This document shows positions 43,681 through 53,252 of a stretch of DNA of 64,000 nt, piece by piece. The position numbers and the translations under genes are program-made. The notes beneath the pieces are model-generated. The model had not been told where the DNA came from. It did not search any database and was given only the letters and a program-made list of their open reading frames with translations. The first letter of the stretch is position 1. Each line of letters opens with the position of its first letter. Source of the stretch: an uncultured Flavobacteriaceae bacterium (GTDB taxonomy: Bacteria > Bacteroidota > Bacteroidia > Flavobacteriales > Flavobacteriaceae); the NCBI GenBank assembly GCA_947500435.1, contig CANMRV010000001.1, forward strand, positions 248,001-312,000, read 5' to 3'.

Positions 43681-43898
43681 TTTGTTCAACTTCAATGTAA
43701 ATTTTATGTAAAATCCAATTCTTCCGTAAGGCTAACGTACATCAGTTACGAACCTACATTTCAACATACGATGTTAAAAACTTTGTAAGAGAAACAGTAA
43801 AACAGCCCAAAAATATCCCTCTTATTTTTCCATCTTTGTAAGCCCAGCACAGGGGTAATTTTCAGCTCATTACACTAACCTTTTAAATTTGTAAGAAT

Positions 43899-44879
43899 AT
43901 GTCCACAGCGATAGAGCCTATCTTGGCAGAAAACGAAGACCGATTTGTAATTTTCCCTATAAAACATGATGATTTATGGGATTGGTACAAAAAATGTGAG
44001 GCATGTTTTTGGACAGCGGAAGAGATTGACCTTAGTGAAGATCTAAATGATTGGAATAATAAACTGAATGATGATGAACGTTATTTCATCAAACATATTC
44101 TGGCTTTCTTTGCGGCTTCTGATGGTATCGTAAATGAAAACTTAGCAGAGAACTTCGTTAGTGAAGTGCAATATGCTGAAGCCAAATTTTTCTACGGATT
44201 TCAAATCATGATGGAGAACATCCATTCTGAAACCTATTCTCTTTTAATCGATACCTATGTAAAAGATGAAAAAGAGAAGAACACACTTTTTAAAGCAATT
44301 GAAAATTTTCCTGCAATTAAGAAAAAGGCAGATTGGGCTTTAGCTTGGATTGATTCTCCAAGTTTTGCGGAGCGTTTGATTGCTTTCGCAGCAGTTGAAG
44401 GTATTTTCTTTTCCGGAGCTTTTTGTTCCATCTTCTGGTTGAAGAAAAGAGGGCTTTTACCAGGCTTAACTTTCTCAAATGAATTAATCTCTAGAGATGA
44501 AGGTATGCACTGTGATTATGCAGTACACCTACATAATAAACACTTAATAAACAAAGTTCCAAAAGAGCGTATTACGGCAATTTTGACCGATGCCTTGGAT
44601 ATTGAAAGAGAATTTATTACTGAATCACTTCCTGCAAGTTTGATCGGGATGAATGCTAAGTTAATGACTCAATATCTTGAATTCGTTACGGATAGGCTTT
44701 TAGTTGAATTGGAATGTGAAAAGGTTTATAACGCAACGAATCCGTTTGATTTTATGGATATGATTTCCCTGCAAGGAAAGACGAACTTCTTTGAGAAAAG
44801 AGTAGCTGAGTACCAGAAAGCAGGTGTTATGAACAAAGACGAAGACGCTCAGAAAATCAGCTTTGATGCAGATTTCTAG
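43899..44879 (+). CDS. nrdB: Ribonucleotide reductase class I beta subunit
   Basis: A 326-residue small subunit of class Ia-type ribonucleotide reductase, which makes deoxyribonucleotides aerobically. Metal ligands are visible: [13 protein letters not shown] (Asp/Glu), [11 protein letters not shown] (Glu and His) and [13 protein letters not shown] (Glu and His). The tyrosyl radical position is usual for the family. Length is normal. It is followed 147 bases later by nrdA on the same strand. Confidence 0.96.
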   Translation: MSTAIEPILAENEDRFVIFPIKHDDLWDWYKKCEACFWTAEEIDLSEDLNDWNNKLNDDERYFIKHILAFFAASDGIVNENLAENFVSEVQYAEAKFFYGFQIMMENIHSETYSLLIDTYVKDEKEKNTLFKAIENFPAIKKKADWALAWIDSPSFAERLIAFAAVEGIFFSGAFCSIFWLKKRGLLPGLTFSNELISRDEGMHCDYAVHLHNKHLINKVPKERITAILTDALDIEREFITESLPASLIGMNAKLMTQYLEFVTDRLLVELECEKVYNATNPFDFMDMISLQGKTNFFEKRVAEYQKAGVMNKDEDAQKISFDADF

Positions 44880-44953
44880 ATAAGTTACCTAAACTGCAAG
44901 AGGTTCAATCATCTTGTAAGTTTGCCCATAAATATAATAGAGACCTATTTTTT

Positions 44954-44981
44954 GCCTACTGGATTTTAAAATCTTGTAGGC
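44954..44981 (+). promoter_or_regulatory. Hairpin between nrdB and nrdA
   Basis: GCCTAC and GTAGGC enclose an inner ATTTTAAAAT palindrome, followed by TTTAAT. It may be an attenuator, or a stem that sets different amounts of the two subunits. Confidence 0.5.
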
Positions 44982-45026
44982 TTTAATGACCAACAGTATT
45001 AACCATTAAAAAACAACAGTAGCCAC

Positions 45027-47522
45027 ATGTATGTAGTAAAAAGAGACGGAAGAAAAGAGCTGATAATGTTCGACAAGATCACAGCGCGAGTACGAAAATT
45101 ATGCTATGGTCTTAACGGATTGGTAGACCCCTTAAAAGTCGCAATGCGCGTTATCGAAGGTTTATATGACGGAGTTACCACTTCTGAATTGGATAATCTA
45201 GCTGCAGAAATTGCAGCAACGATGACTACCACGCATCCTGACTATGCAAAACTGGCGGCTCGTATTTCGGTTTCTAACTTACATAAGAACACGAAGAAGT
45301 CTTTCTCAGAAACGATGGAAGATTTGTATTTATATGTAAATCCAAGAACAGGAAAAAAAGCACCCCTTCTTTCCGATGAGGTGTTTAAGGTAATTTCAGA
45401 AAATTCCGAGAAATTAGATTCCACTATAATTTATAACCGTGATTTTGGCTACGATTATTTCGGTTTTAAAACTTTGGAACGTTCATATCTTTTGAAGTTG
45501 AACGGACAAATTGCTGAACGTCCGCAGCATATGTTAATGCGTGTTTCTATTGGTATACACTTAGATGATTTAGATTCTGCGATTGAGACCTATGAGTTGA
45601 TGTCTAAAAAGTATTTTACACACGCTACACCAACGCTTTTCAATTCTGGCACCCCAAAACCACAAATGTCTTCTTGCTTTCTTTTAGCAATGAAAGATGA
45701 TAGTATTGATGGTATTTACGATACACTGAAGAATACTGCTAAGATTTCACAATCTGCAGGAGGTATTGGACTATCTATTCATAACATTAGGGCTACAGGT
45801 TCATATATCGCAGGAACAAACGGAACATCAAACGGAATCGTTCCGATGCTACAAGTATTCAATGATACAGCAAGATATGTAGACCAAGGTGGAGGAAAAC
45901 GTAAAGGAAGTTTTGCCATTTATATGGAGCCTTGGCATGCCGATATCTATGAGTTCTTAGATTTGAAAAAGAACCATGGTAAAGAAGAAATGCGTGCAAG
46001 AGATTTGTTCTATGCCATGTGGATTTCAGATTTATTCATGAAACGTGTAGAAGGCAACGAAGATTGGACCTTAATGTGTCCGAATGAATGTCCGGGGTTA
46101 TTCACTAGTCATAGCGAGGAATTCGAGAAATTATATTTAGGATACGAAGCAGAAGGCAAAGGTCGTAAAACGGTTAAAGCTCGAGAGCTTTGGGAAAAAA
46201 TCTTAGAATCTCAAATCGAAACTGGTACTCCTTACATGTTGTATAAGGATGCTGCTAATCGAAAGAGCAACCAGAAGAACTTAGGTACAATCCGTTCTTC
46301 GAATCTATGTACTGAGATTATGGAGTATACTTCTCCTGATGAAATCGCTGTATGTAATTTGGCTTCGATTGCACTTCCTATGTTCATTAAGAATGGGGAG
46401 TTCGATCATAAAGAATTGTTCAAGGTAACCAAGCGAGTTACCAAAAACCTAAACAAGGTAATCGATAGAAACTACTATCCAGTAATAGAAGCAGAGAATT
46501 CAAACATGCGCCACAGACCTATCGGCTTAGGTGTGCAAGGTTTGGCAGATGCTTTTATCATGCTGCGTTTACCGTTTACAAGTGATGAGGCAAAGAAACT
46601 GAATCAAGAGATATTTGAAACACTTTACTTCGCAGCGGTTACCGCTTCCATGGAAGCTGCTATAGAAGAAGGTCCATATTCTTCATATAAAGGTTCACCT
46701 ATTTCTAAAGGTGATTTCCAACATAATCTTTGGAATATTAAAGATGAAGAATTATCGGGTCGATGGGATTGGGGGAAACTCCGTAAGGAAGTCAAGAAAA
46801 ATGGCGTACGTAACTCTTTATTAGTTGCGCCTATGCCAACGGCATCTACCTCACAGATATTAGGAAACAACGAATGCTTTGAACCATATACTTCAAATAT
46901 TTATACGAGAAGAGTTCTTTCAGGGGAATTCATCGTGGTAAACAAGCACCTTTTAGAAGATTTGGTAGGACTAGGCCTATGGAACGAAAATATGAAGCAG
47001 GAATTGATGCGTGCTAATGGGTCTATTCAACATATAGAGACTATTCCAGCAGATATCAGAGAGTTGTACAAAACAGTTTGGGAATTGAGCATGAAAGACA
47101 TCATCGATATGTCTAGGCACAGAGGATATTTCATTGACCAAAGTCAGTCATTGAACTTGTTTATGGAAAATGCCAACTACTCAAAGCTAACTTCTATGCA
47201 CTTTTACGCATGGAAGAGTGGTCTGAAAACAGGCATGTACTACTTGCGTACCAAAGCGGCTGTTGACGCAATTAAATTTACATTGGATAATACCAAGAAA
47301 AAGGAGATTCCGACAAGTATTGCAGCTGAGGCTGAAGTTGCTGCAGCTACACCACCGCCATCAGCTGAGGCTGCAAGTGCGATTCAGGTACAGACCACTC
47401 CGGTGGCAGCTGTGCAAGCGGAAACGGATATTCAGCCAATGACCCCACAGGAGATGAAGGAGATGATAGCCCGTGCCAAAGATGGCCAAGCGGATGATGA
47501 TTGCCTAATGTGTGGATCTTAA
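45027..47522 (+). CDS. nrdA: Ribonucleotide reductase class I alpha subunit
   Basis: An 831-residue large catalytic subunit. The N-terminal ATP-cone ([17 protein letters not shown], about 1-90) gives allosteric activity control. Active site blocks are PQMSSCFLL with the first catalytic Cys, NLCTEIMEY (Cys for the thiyl radical) and CNLASIALP, and there is a redox-active pair CLMC at the C-terminus. It also has an alanine/glutamate-rich stretch at about 770-810 that links the C-terminal tail. A strong terminator follows. Confidence 0.96.
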   Translation: MYVVKRDGRKELIMFDKITARVRKLCYGLNGLVDPLKVAMRVIEGLYDGVTTSELDNLAAEIAATMTTTHPDYAKLAARISVSNLHKNTKKSFSETMEDLYLYVNPRTGKKAPLLSDEVFKVISENSEKLDSTIIYNRDFGYDYFGFKTLERSYLLKLNGQIAERPQHMLMRVSIGIHLDDLDSAIETYELMSKKYFTHATPTLFNSGTPKPQMSSCFLLAMKDDSIDGIYDTLKNTAKISQSAGGIGLSIHNIRATGSYIAGTNGTSNGIVPMLQVFNDTARYVDQGGGKRKGSFAIYMEPWHADIYEFLDLKKNHGKEEMRARDLFYAMWISDLFMKRVEGNEDWTLMCPNECPGLFTSHSEEFEKLYLGYEAEGKGRKTVKARELWEKILESQIETGTPYMLYKDAANRKSNQKNLGTIRSSNLCTEIMEYTSPDEIAVCNLASIALPMFIKNGEFDHKELFKVTKRVTKNLNKVIDRNYYPVIEAENSNMRHRPIGLGVQGLADAFIMLRLPFTSDEAKKLNQEIFETLYFAAVTASMEAAIEEGPYSSYKGSPISKGDFQHNLWNIKDEELSGRWDWGKLRKEVKKNGVRNSLLVAPMPTASTSQILGNNECFEPYTSNIYTRRVLSGEFIVVNKHLLEDLVGLGLWNENMKQELMRANGSIQHIETIPADIRELYKTVWELSMKDIIDMSRHRGYFIDQSQSLNLFMENANYSKLTSMHFYAWKSGLKTGMYYLRTKAAVDAIKFTLDNTKKKEIPTSIAAEAEVAAATPPPSAEAASAIQVQTTPVAAVQAETDIQPMTPQEMKEMIARAKDGQADDDCLMCGS

Positions 47523-47560
47523 TCTAGTTAAATATTAAAGAAAACATTTTGTACAAAGCA

Positions 47561-47592
47561 AAAAGCCCAACAGACTTCTGTTGGGCTTTTTT
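47561..47592 (+). terminator. Terminator after nrdA
   Basis: AAAAGCCCAACAGA and TCTGTTGGGCTTTT form a stem with a short loop, followed by TTTATG. It is strong in either direction. Confidence 0.92.
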
Positions 47593-47629
47593 ATGTAAGA
47601 GTTATTTTTAATAATGCTTAAAAGAACGA

Positions 47630-47661
47630 AAAAAAAATACACCCTAATAAATTAAGGTGTA
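47630..47661 (-). terminator. Terminator of a minus-strand unit with two tiny genes
   Basis: On the minus strand TACACC pairs with GGTGTA (47656-47661 with 47638-47643) and is followed by TTTTTTTT. The T-run on the minus strand shows that something is transcribed from this strand between here and 48103. Confidence 0.7.
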
Positions 47662-47684
47662 TCTATATAAATTCTATAAATTTC

Positions 47685-47768
47685 TTATTTTTCTACATAA
47701 GGCCTTACCACTCTAGAAAAAGCGTAAGCTACTACGTAAATCAGTAATATGATAAAATATTTGTCCAT
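47685..47768 (-). CDS. 27-residue single-helix membrane protein
   Basis: The frame MDKYFIILLIYVVAYAFS followed by RVVRPYVEK is one transmembrane helix with a basic end. It is followed within 25 bases by a minus-strand terminator, which supports transcription. No family is recognised. It is too short for usual gene finders. Confidence 0.55.
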   Translation of the reverse strand: MDKYFIILLIYVVAYAFSRVVRPYVEK

Positions 47769-47941
47769 GCCTTTGTACTTCTGTAATGTATATACGGTAA
47801 TTTAACGCAAAAAGATTACGGAAATTACAAATTTACACTTAAAAATTCGTTAAATGGCCAAAACGATAGGCTAAACAACCAATTCTAGGCATGGAAAAAT
47901 TCTAAAAAAGCAAATTTGAGGGGGATTTTGACAAAATATTG
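47769..47941. other. AT-rich gap inside the tiny-gene unit
   Basis: No frame and no symmetrical site of note. It may hold a promoter of the 27-residue gene. Confidence 0.3.
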
Positions 47942-48103
47942 CTAAAACCACACACTCATTAAAGCTTGTCTAAATTGAACTAGGTTGAAGTTCCAATTGA
48001 GTCGAACAGCTTTTTCCTTTTTCGGACTAGTAAAATACGTGTAGGCTACTTTTGCAAGAAGCATCAACACGCAGTAGGCTAATATTGCGTATAAGTGGGA
48101 CAT
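47942..48103 (-). CDS. 53-residue single-helix membrane protein
   Basis: The frame begins MSHLYAILAYCVLMLLAKV, a good transmembrane helix, then a basic hydrophilic portion (TSPKKEKAVRLNWN) and an amphipathic end (FNLVQFRQALMSVWF). The pattern looks like a real small inner membrane protein. It lies upstream of the 27-residue gene on the same strand and could share its terminator. No family is recognised. Confidence 0.55.
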   Translation of the reverse strand: MSHLYAILAYCVLMLLAKVAYTYFTSPKKEKAVRLNWNFNLVQFRQALMSVWF

Positions 48104-48296
48104 GCATTTAGAACGGTACGAAAAAGCATTATCTTATATAGCCATTGTGCAGTATATCGAAAAGGGTCATTTTTTTCGATGAACTACATTTTGAAATGAA
48201 TTTATCCGATGAACTACCGTATTTATTACCGTTCAACGATATTTTATTTTCAACGGCTTTCACTATATTTAAGAAAAATACTAATAAACCTCCTGT
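48104..48296. other. Upstream region of trpB2
   Basis: AT-rich. TATATTTA near 48270 resembles a -7 box for the trpB2 gene. A frame at 48196-48300 overlaps the trpB2 start codon (ATGA) but looks like chance. GATGAACTAC occurs twice (near 48179 and 48211). Confidence 0.35.
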
Positions 48297-49661
48297 ATGA
48301 AACAAAGAAAATTTACCCTTGAAGAAAAAGAGATTCCTGAAAACTGGTACAATATCGTGGCTGATATGCCCAATAAACCACTTCCTCCTTTACATCCTGG
48401 AACTTTAGAGCCGATTGGTCCAGAGGCATTGGCACCCTTGTTTCCTATGGCCCTTATTGAACAGGAAGTGAGTACCGATAAGTGGATTTCAATTCCTGAT
48501 GAGGTTCGTGATTTATATTCCCTTTGGAGACCAACACCATTATATCGTGCCTATGGACTAGAAAAAGCTTTGGATACACCAGCGAAAATATATTACAAAT
48601 ACGAAGGTGTTAGTCCATCTGGGTCACATAAACCCAATACTGCGGTTCCGCAGGCCTATTACAGCAAACAAGAAGGTGTAAAAAAGATTACTACTGAAAC
48701 AGGTGCCGGTCAATGGGGTAGCGCATTGAGTTTTGCCTGTCAGCATTTTGGAATCGATTGTGACGTATATATGGTAAAGCTTTCCTATAATCATAAACCC
48801 TATCGCAAGTCAATGATGAATGCATGGGGAGCAAACGTTTTTGCTTCCCCAACAAATTTGACTCAAGCTGGTAGAAAGATTTTAGAAGGAGATCCGAACA
48901 GTCCCGGTTCGTTAGGAATTGCAATTTCAGAGGCTGTGGAGATGGCAGCTCAAAGAGAGGACACCAAGTATGCTCTAGGGAGCGTTCTCAATCACGTAAA
49001 GTTACACCAAACTGTAATTGGTCAGGAAGCCATAAAACAAATGGAGAAGGCCGGTGATATGCCGGATATCGTTATTGCTCCATTTGGTGGAGGTTCTAAT
49101 TTTGCTGGATTGGCATTTCCATTCTTAAGATTGAATATGGATGAAGGACGAAACATTCGCTGTATTGCCAGCGAACCTACATCATGCCCTAAACTGACTA
49201 GAGGAGTATTCCGATATGATTTTGGTGATACGGGTGGAATGACCCCTTTATTACCAATGTACACTTTGGGACACGATTTCGTTCCCGCGCCAATTCACGC
49301 TGGGGGATTACGATATCATGGGGCGGGAGTTATTGTAAGCCAATTATTGAAAGATAATTTGATTGAAGCAGTTGCACATGATAATCTGGAAGTCTTTGAT
49401 GCAGGTGTGTTATTTGCCAAAACAGAAGGTATTATTCCTGCACCGGAAGCTACTCATGGTATTGCAACAGTGATTGCAGAGGCTAATAAATGCAAAGAGG
49501 AAGGTGTTACAAAGACCATACTTTTCAATTTGTGCGGACACGGAAACTTCGATATGAAAGCTTATGATGATTATTTCGCAGGGAATATTGTAAAACACGA
49601 ATTGTCTCAAGAAGAAATCAATGCTTCTATTGCGCGATTAAATACTCCAGAAATCAACTAG
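48297..49661 (+). CDS. TrpB2-type tryptophan synthase beta chain
   Basis: A 454-residue PLP enzyme of the TrpB2 type, longer at the N-terminus than TrpB1 and usually not paired with TrpA. The PLP lysine is K112 in SGSHKPNTA, the phosphate-binding glycine loop is FGGGSNFAG (about 258-266), and WGSALSFAC follows TETGAGQ. TrpB2 can condense indole or phosphoserine-type substrates with serine; whether this one makes tryptophan or acts in salvage is not shown. No trp operon surrounds it. A terminator follows. Confidence 0.94.
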   Translation: MKQRKFTLEEKEIPENWYNIVADMPNKPLPPLHPGTLEPIGPEALAPLFPMALIEQEVSTDKWISIPDEVRDLYSLWRPTPLYRAYGLEKALDTPAKIYYKYEGVSPSGSHKPNTAVPQAYYSKQEGVKKITTETGAGQWGSALSFACQHFGIDCDVYMVKLSYNHKPYRKSMMNAWGANVFASPTNLTQAGRKILEGDPNSPGSLGIAISEAVEMAAQREDTKYALGSVLNHVKLHQTVIGQEAIKQMEKAGDMPDIVIAPFGGGSNFAGLAFPFLRLNMDEGRNIRCIASEPTSCPKLTRGVFRYDFGDTGGMTPLLPMYTLGHDFVPAPIHAGGLRYHGAGVIVSQLLKDNLIEAVAHDNLEVFDAGVLFAKTEGIIPAPEATHGIATVIAEANKCKEEGVTKTILFNLCGHGNFDMKAYDDYFAGNIVKHELSQEEINASIARLNTPEIN

Positions 49662-49681
49662 ATATAAGAGGGGGTAAATAG

Positions 49682-49710
49682 AAAAGGCTTCCAAACGGAA
49701 GCCTTTTCTA
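49682..49710. terminator. Bidirectional terminator after trpB2
   Basis: AAAAGGCTTCC and GGAAGCCTTTT form an 11-bp stem (loop AAAC) with T-runs on both sides. It separates trpB2 from the convergent sugar isomerase gene. Confidence 0.9.
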
Positions 49711-49733
49711 TTTTATAAAATCTACCGGAGAGA

Positions 49734-50648
49734 TTACATGAAATTATCAACATGCTTATAGGCATCAATAACCGCCTGTTCGCCTTCTTCGCCTTCTTTA
49801 GAGTTTCCATGTTCCATACCTAAAATGCCGGTAAATCCTTTTTCATGAATCCATTTAAAGACATTCTTATAATTGATTTCTCCTGTGGTAGGTTCTTTTC
49901 TGCCTGGGTTATCACCAATTTGAATGTAAGCGATTTCATCCCAAGTAAGTCCCATATTATGAATTAGGTGGCCTTCAGTTTTTTGTAAATGATAGATGTC
50001 ATAAAGTATCTTGCATGAAGGACTATCAACACCTTTACATATCATATAGGTCTGGTCCGAATTCTGCAAATACAAATCCGGGGAATCAGAAAGTGGTTCA
50101 AGCACCATTACTAGACCATGTGGTTCAAAGATTTCTGCTCCTCTTTTTAGAGCCTCGATTACGTTCGCATCTTGAATACCAATTGGAAGTTTTCGTTCAA
50201 ATCCTCCAGGCACAACGGTCATCCATTTGGCATTGACACGTTTGGCTACTTCGACTGCTCTTTTGCATCCATCCAAAAAGATATCGATATATCCCTGTTT
50301 GCCCGCGGCCAAGGTATTGGCCATATTGCCTCCCTTATCAACTACGAAAACACCCATTTCAATACCACGATTCTGCATGGTCTTCGCCATCTTTTCTTGT
50401 AAGGCAACATCCCGTTTCATCATACCGTTGTCTTCAAAAGCTGTAAACCCCTGATCGGCCATAAAGTTTAGTTGATCTATGGGGTCCTCACCTGCATGAT
50501 GTTTGAACATACCTAAATGGGGTGCGTATTTCAGATTGAATTGATGTTTCATATGTAGTGTCTCATTTGATGCATACGAAAAAGCCCCACCCAACGAGAT
50601 TGCTCCGCTGGTTAGGGCTGTTTTTTGTATAAAGCTCCTTCTTTTCAT
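49734..50648 (-). CDS. Tat-exported TIM-barrel hydroxypyruvate isomerase-like protein
   Basis: A 304-residue xylose-isomerase-type TIM barrel. The twin-arginine signal is MKRRSFIQKTALTSGAISLGG. Metal-binding and barrel motifs are visible (VLEPLSDSP with Glu, CKILYDIYHLQ with Asp and His, HIQIGDNPGRKEP, and GILGMEHGNS near the end), which match hydroxypyruvate isomerase/2-keto-sugar epimerase relatives. Together with the downstream GMC genes it should act on keto sugars. It is the last gene of the minus unit with the GMC subunit 3 and GMC gene 51305-53023. Confidence 0.9.
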   Translation of the reverse strand: MKRRSFIQKTALTSGAISLGGAFSYASNETLHMKHQFNLKYAPHLGMFKHHAGEDPIDQLNFMADQGFTAFEDNGMMKRDVALQEKMAKTMQNRGIEMGVFVVDKGGNMANTLAAGKQGYIDIFLDGCKRAVEVAKRVNAKWMTVVPGGFERKLPIGIQDANVIEALKRGAEIFEPHGLVMVLEPLSDSPDLYLQNSDQTYMICKGVDSPSCKILYDIYHLQKTEGHLIHNMGLTWDEIAYIQIGDNPGRKEPTTGEINYKNVFKWIHEKGFTGILGMEHGNSKEGEEGEQAVIDAYKHVDNFM

Positions 50649-50657
50649 TGAATGGTT

Positions 50658-51305
50658 TTAAAGTGACCAGGCTTTTCCGCCACTTAACTCCTGAACATCA
50701 CCGCAGGCTATGTATTTACCAGGCACAGGTAAGTAGTTCAATACCTTTTCACCGATATATTCAGATGTTTTATAACCCATTATAGTCATATTTCTTAAGT
50801 TGCTTGCAAATGCATTAATGGCAACAGTATCATCAAGTACCGCTTCTTTGCCCTCAGCCATTGCCATCATATAGGCTTGTACGGCTTCCCCATTTTTAGC
50901 TTCCTCTTCCTTAGTAACTTTTAACGCAGAAGCCAAGGTTTTCTCAAGGGCTTCTACACCAACATCAGTAACTTTTTCTTTGCCCGCATCCTTAACGGCT
51001 TTTTCCATAAAACGACTAGTTATCATTTTGATGAATCCTTGTTGTTCTTCGTCGACCACTTCGTTGATAAAACGATCAATAAAAAGGTTCACTTGGACTT
51101 CCGAAGCCGAAGGGGTATCTGTTTTAGGAAGGATGATATCCACCAATTTGGTCAGAACAGCTCCTTGGTCTTTGGTGAAGAAATCAGGCGTCCATTCCAT
51201 TACAGTTTCACCTTTGCAGCTTTGCATGATACTAACAAGCGTTGGAGTCGCTACGGTGTATCCCATAGCCAGCCCCATATTTTTGAGTGCTTTTCTTCTA
51301 TCCAT
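50658..51305 (-). CDS. Gluconate 2-dehydrogenase subunit 3 family protein
   Basis: A 215-residue small partner of a GMC dehydrogenase. It has a twin-arginine start (MDRRKALKNMGLAMGYTVATPTLV) and a lipobox-like MQSC at about residue 30. The body contains LVDIILPKTDTPSASEVQVNLFID split over the family core and ends AWSL. In the family this subunit carries the Tat signal and takes the FAD subunit along. Its ATG overlaps the stop of the GMC gene by one base (TAATG), so they are translated together. Confidence 0.92.
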   Translation of the reverse strand: MDRRKALKNMGLAMGYTVATPTLVSIMQSCKGETVMEWTPDFFTKDQGAVLTKLVDIILPKTDTPSASEVQVNLFIDRFINEVVDEEQQGFIKMITSRFMEKAVKDAGKEKVTDVGVEALEKTLASALKVTKEEEAKNGEAVQAYMMAMAEGKEAVLDDTVAINAFASNLRNMTIMGYKTSEYIGEKVLNYLPVPGKYIACGDVQELSGGKAWSL

Positions 51306-53023
51306 TATATGTTTCCTTTTTTAAGTTCTTTTGCTGCATGGTCGGCCGCTCTGGCCGTAAATGCCATATAGGTCAATGATGGGTTTACACAACTCGCCGA
51401 GGTCATAAATGAACCATCAGTTACATAAACGTTTTGTACATCATGTAATGCATTGTTTCCATCAAGTACAGAAGTTCTTCTGTTCCGCCCCATTCGCGCA
51501 GTCCCCATTTCGTGGATTCCTAAACCTAATGCAGTTTCTCTGTCAAAAGGTTCTACGTCACGCATACCTGCTGCTGTAAGCATGTCAACTGCAGATTGCA
51601 TCATGTCCTTACGCATGTTCAATTCATTTTCCTTGAACTCTGCATCGAACGTGACCGTTGGTAATCCCCATTGGTCCAATTTATCATAATCTAATGTGAA
51701 TCGATTGTCTTGATAAGGTAATACCTCTCCGAAACCTCCCATACCGAAAGTCCATCCACCAGGTTTTAGAATTGCATCCTTAAGTTCTGCACCATGAGAC
51801 AGTTCAGCAACTGATTCTTCCCAATTTCCTCTTCCTGCACCACCTTGATAACCAAAACCACGTTTGTAGTCCGTTCTATTGGATTTACCCCCAAGGTTTC
51901 TGAATCTTGGTAAGTAGATTCCACCAGGTCTTCTTCCGCTATAATACTTGTCTCCAAAGCCATCGAATTTTCCTGAAGCACCAACACCTAAATGATGATC
52001 CATTATATTTCTACCTAATTGGTCAGAGTCATTACCCATACCATTCGGAAAACGATCAGATTTCGATTGCATTAATATGGAGGTTGAGGCAACTGCTGAA
52101 GCACAAAGGAAAATGACCTTTGCTTTGAACTCAAAGGTTTCTTTGGTGAGACGGTCGATTACTTTTACTCCCGTTGCTTTCTTCGTATCTGGATCATACA
52201 TTATCTCGTGCACGATTGAATCGACACGCATGGTCATATTGCCAGTTGCTTCGGCAGCCGGTAAAGTGGAAGATAGACTACTGAAATATGCGCCAAAAGG
52301 GCAACCTCTGATACAACGGTTTCTGTATTGACATCTAGTTCTTCCGTCTCCATCAAATTGTTTGTCACTATTGATATGGGCAACTCGACCGGATGTCATT
52401 ACACGACCGTCAAAATTCTCGGCAACTTTTTCACGAACATGTTGTTCGAGGCAATTGAGTTCCAATGCTGGTTCAAACTGTCCGTCTGGCAATTGTGGTA
52501 GGCCCAAGTTCTCTCCGGTTACTCCTATATAAGATTCAACTTTATCATACCATGGGGCAATGTCCTTATAGCGCACTGGCCAGTCAACACCATGACCATC
52601 GTTTGCGTTGGCTCTAAAGTCAATATCGCTCCAACGATAGCTATGACGACCCCATTGTAGCGAACGGCCCCCAACATGATACCCGCGCATCCAGTCGAAA
52701 CGCTTTGTTTCATTGTACGGATGTTCCAGGTCATTAACGAACCACATGTGGCTTGCTGCATTGGTTGTATATCCGGTTCTATTTTGTTTCTCTTGTTTGG
52801 CAATCATCTCTTGGGTCGGCTGACCTCCATTAGGGAAATCCCAAGGATCCTTGTTAGCCGTTTCGTAGTCATCACGATGTTTTACCATACGGCCACGTTC
52901 TAAAACCAAGGTTTTCAAACCATTCTCGCATAGTTCCTTCGCGGCCCAGCCTCCACTGATACCCGTACCTACAACAATCGCATCATACGACTCCTGTTCT
53001 TCATTGTAGTAAAATTTACTCAT
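51305..53023 (-). CDS. GMC family sugar dehydrogenase, paralog 1
   Basis: A 572-residue FAD enzyme. The N-terminal FAD-binding motif is VVGTGISGGWAAKELCENG (about 15-33), then ERGRMVKH. A cysteine motif CQYRNRCIRGC (C-x5-C-x3-C, about residue 225) may bind an iron-sulfur cluster as in FAD-glucose and glucoside-3-dehydrogenases. C-terminal GMC signatures are MGTARMG and VYVTDGSFMTS followed by NPSLTYMAFTARAADHA. It has no signal peptide and depends on the Tat subunit encoded next. It would oxidise a sugar or glycoside and pass electrons to the membrane. Two paralogs lie at 57759 and 59465. Confidence 0.94.
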   Translation of the reverse strand: MSKFYYNEEQESYDAIVVGTGISGGWAAKELCENGLKTLVLERGRMVKHRDDYETANKDPWDFPNGGQPTQEMIAKQEKQNRTGYTTNAASHMWFVNDLEHPYNETKRFDWMRGYHVGGRSLQWGRHSYRWSDIDFRANANDGHGVDWPVRYKDIAPWYDKVESYIGVTGENLGLPQLPDGQFEPALELNCLEQHVREKVAENFDGRVMTSGRVAHINSDKQFDGDGRTRCQYRNRCIRGCPFGAYFSSLSSTLPAAEATGNMTMRVDSIVHEIMYDPDTKKATGVKVIDRLTKETFEFKAKVIFLCASAVASTSILMQSKSDRFPNGMGNDSDQLGRNIMDHHLGVGASGKFDGFGDKYYSGRRPGGIYLPRFRNLGGKSNRTDYKRGFGYQGGAGRGNWEESVAELSHGAELKDAILKPGGWTFGMGGFGEVLPYQDNRFTLDYDKLDQWGLPTVTFDAEFKENELNMRKDMMQSAVDMLTAAGMRDVEPFDRETALGLGIHEMGTARMGRNRRTSVLDGNNALHDVQNVYVTDGSFMTSASCVNPSLTYMAFTARAADHAAKELKKGNI

Positions 53024-53183
53024 GTACTGAATTGTTTAGTCCCTAAATTTATTAAATTAAAAATTAATTTTCTACTTTTAAAAACTATTCTTGTTGCCTA
53101 AAACAGGGTGTTTTGTGATAATTTGTTGCATGATTCGTAATGGTATAATATTCATAGTTCGCAAGAAAAATGTTAATACCCTG

Positions 53184-53195
53184 ATAGTTAACTAT
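53184..53195. promoter_or_regulatory. Palindrome in the divergent promoter region
   Basis: ATAGTTAACTAT, a perfect 12-bp palindrome between two divergent sugar genes. It is flanked by AT-rich sequence and could be an operator for a regulator encoded elsewhere. Confidence 0.4.
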
Positions 53196-53252
53196 TCACA
53201 TTGAAAATATCAGAACTTTAGTCCAATCATAATCTCAATAAAATCAAGACCA

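Noticed and set aside
48196..48300. 34-codon frame whose stop overlaps the trpB2 start (ATGA)
   Set aside because: It has no tryptophan codons, an unremarkable sequence and contains the likely promoter of trpB2, so it is probably not translated.
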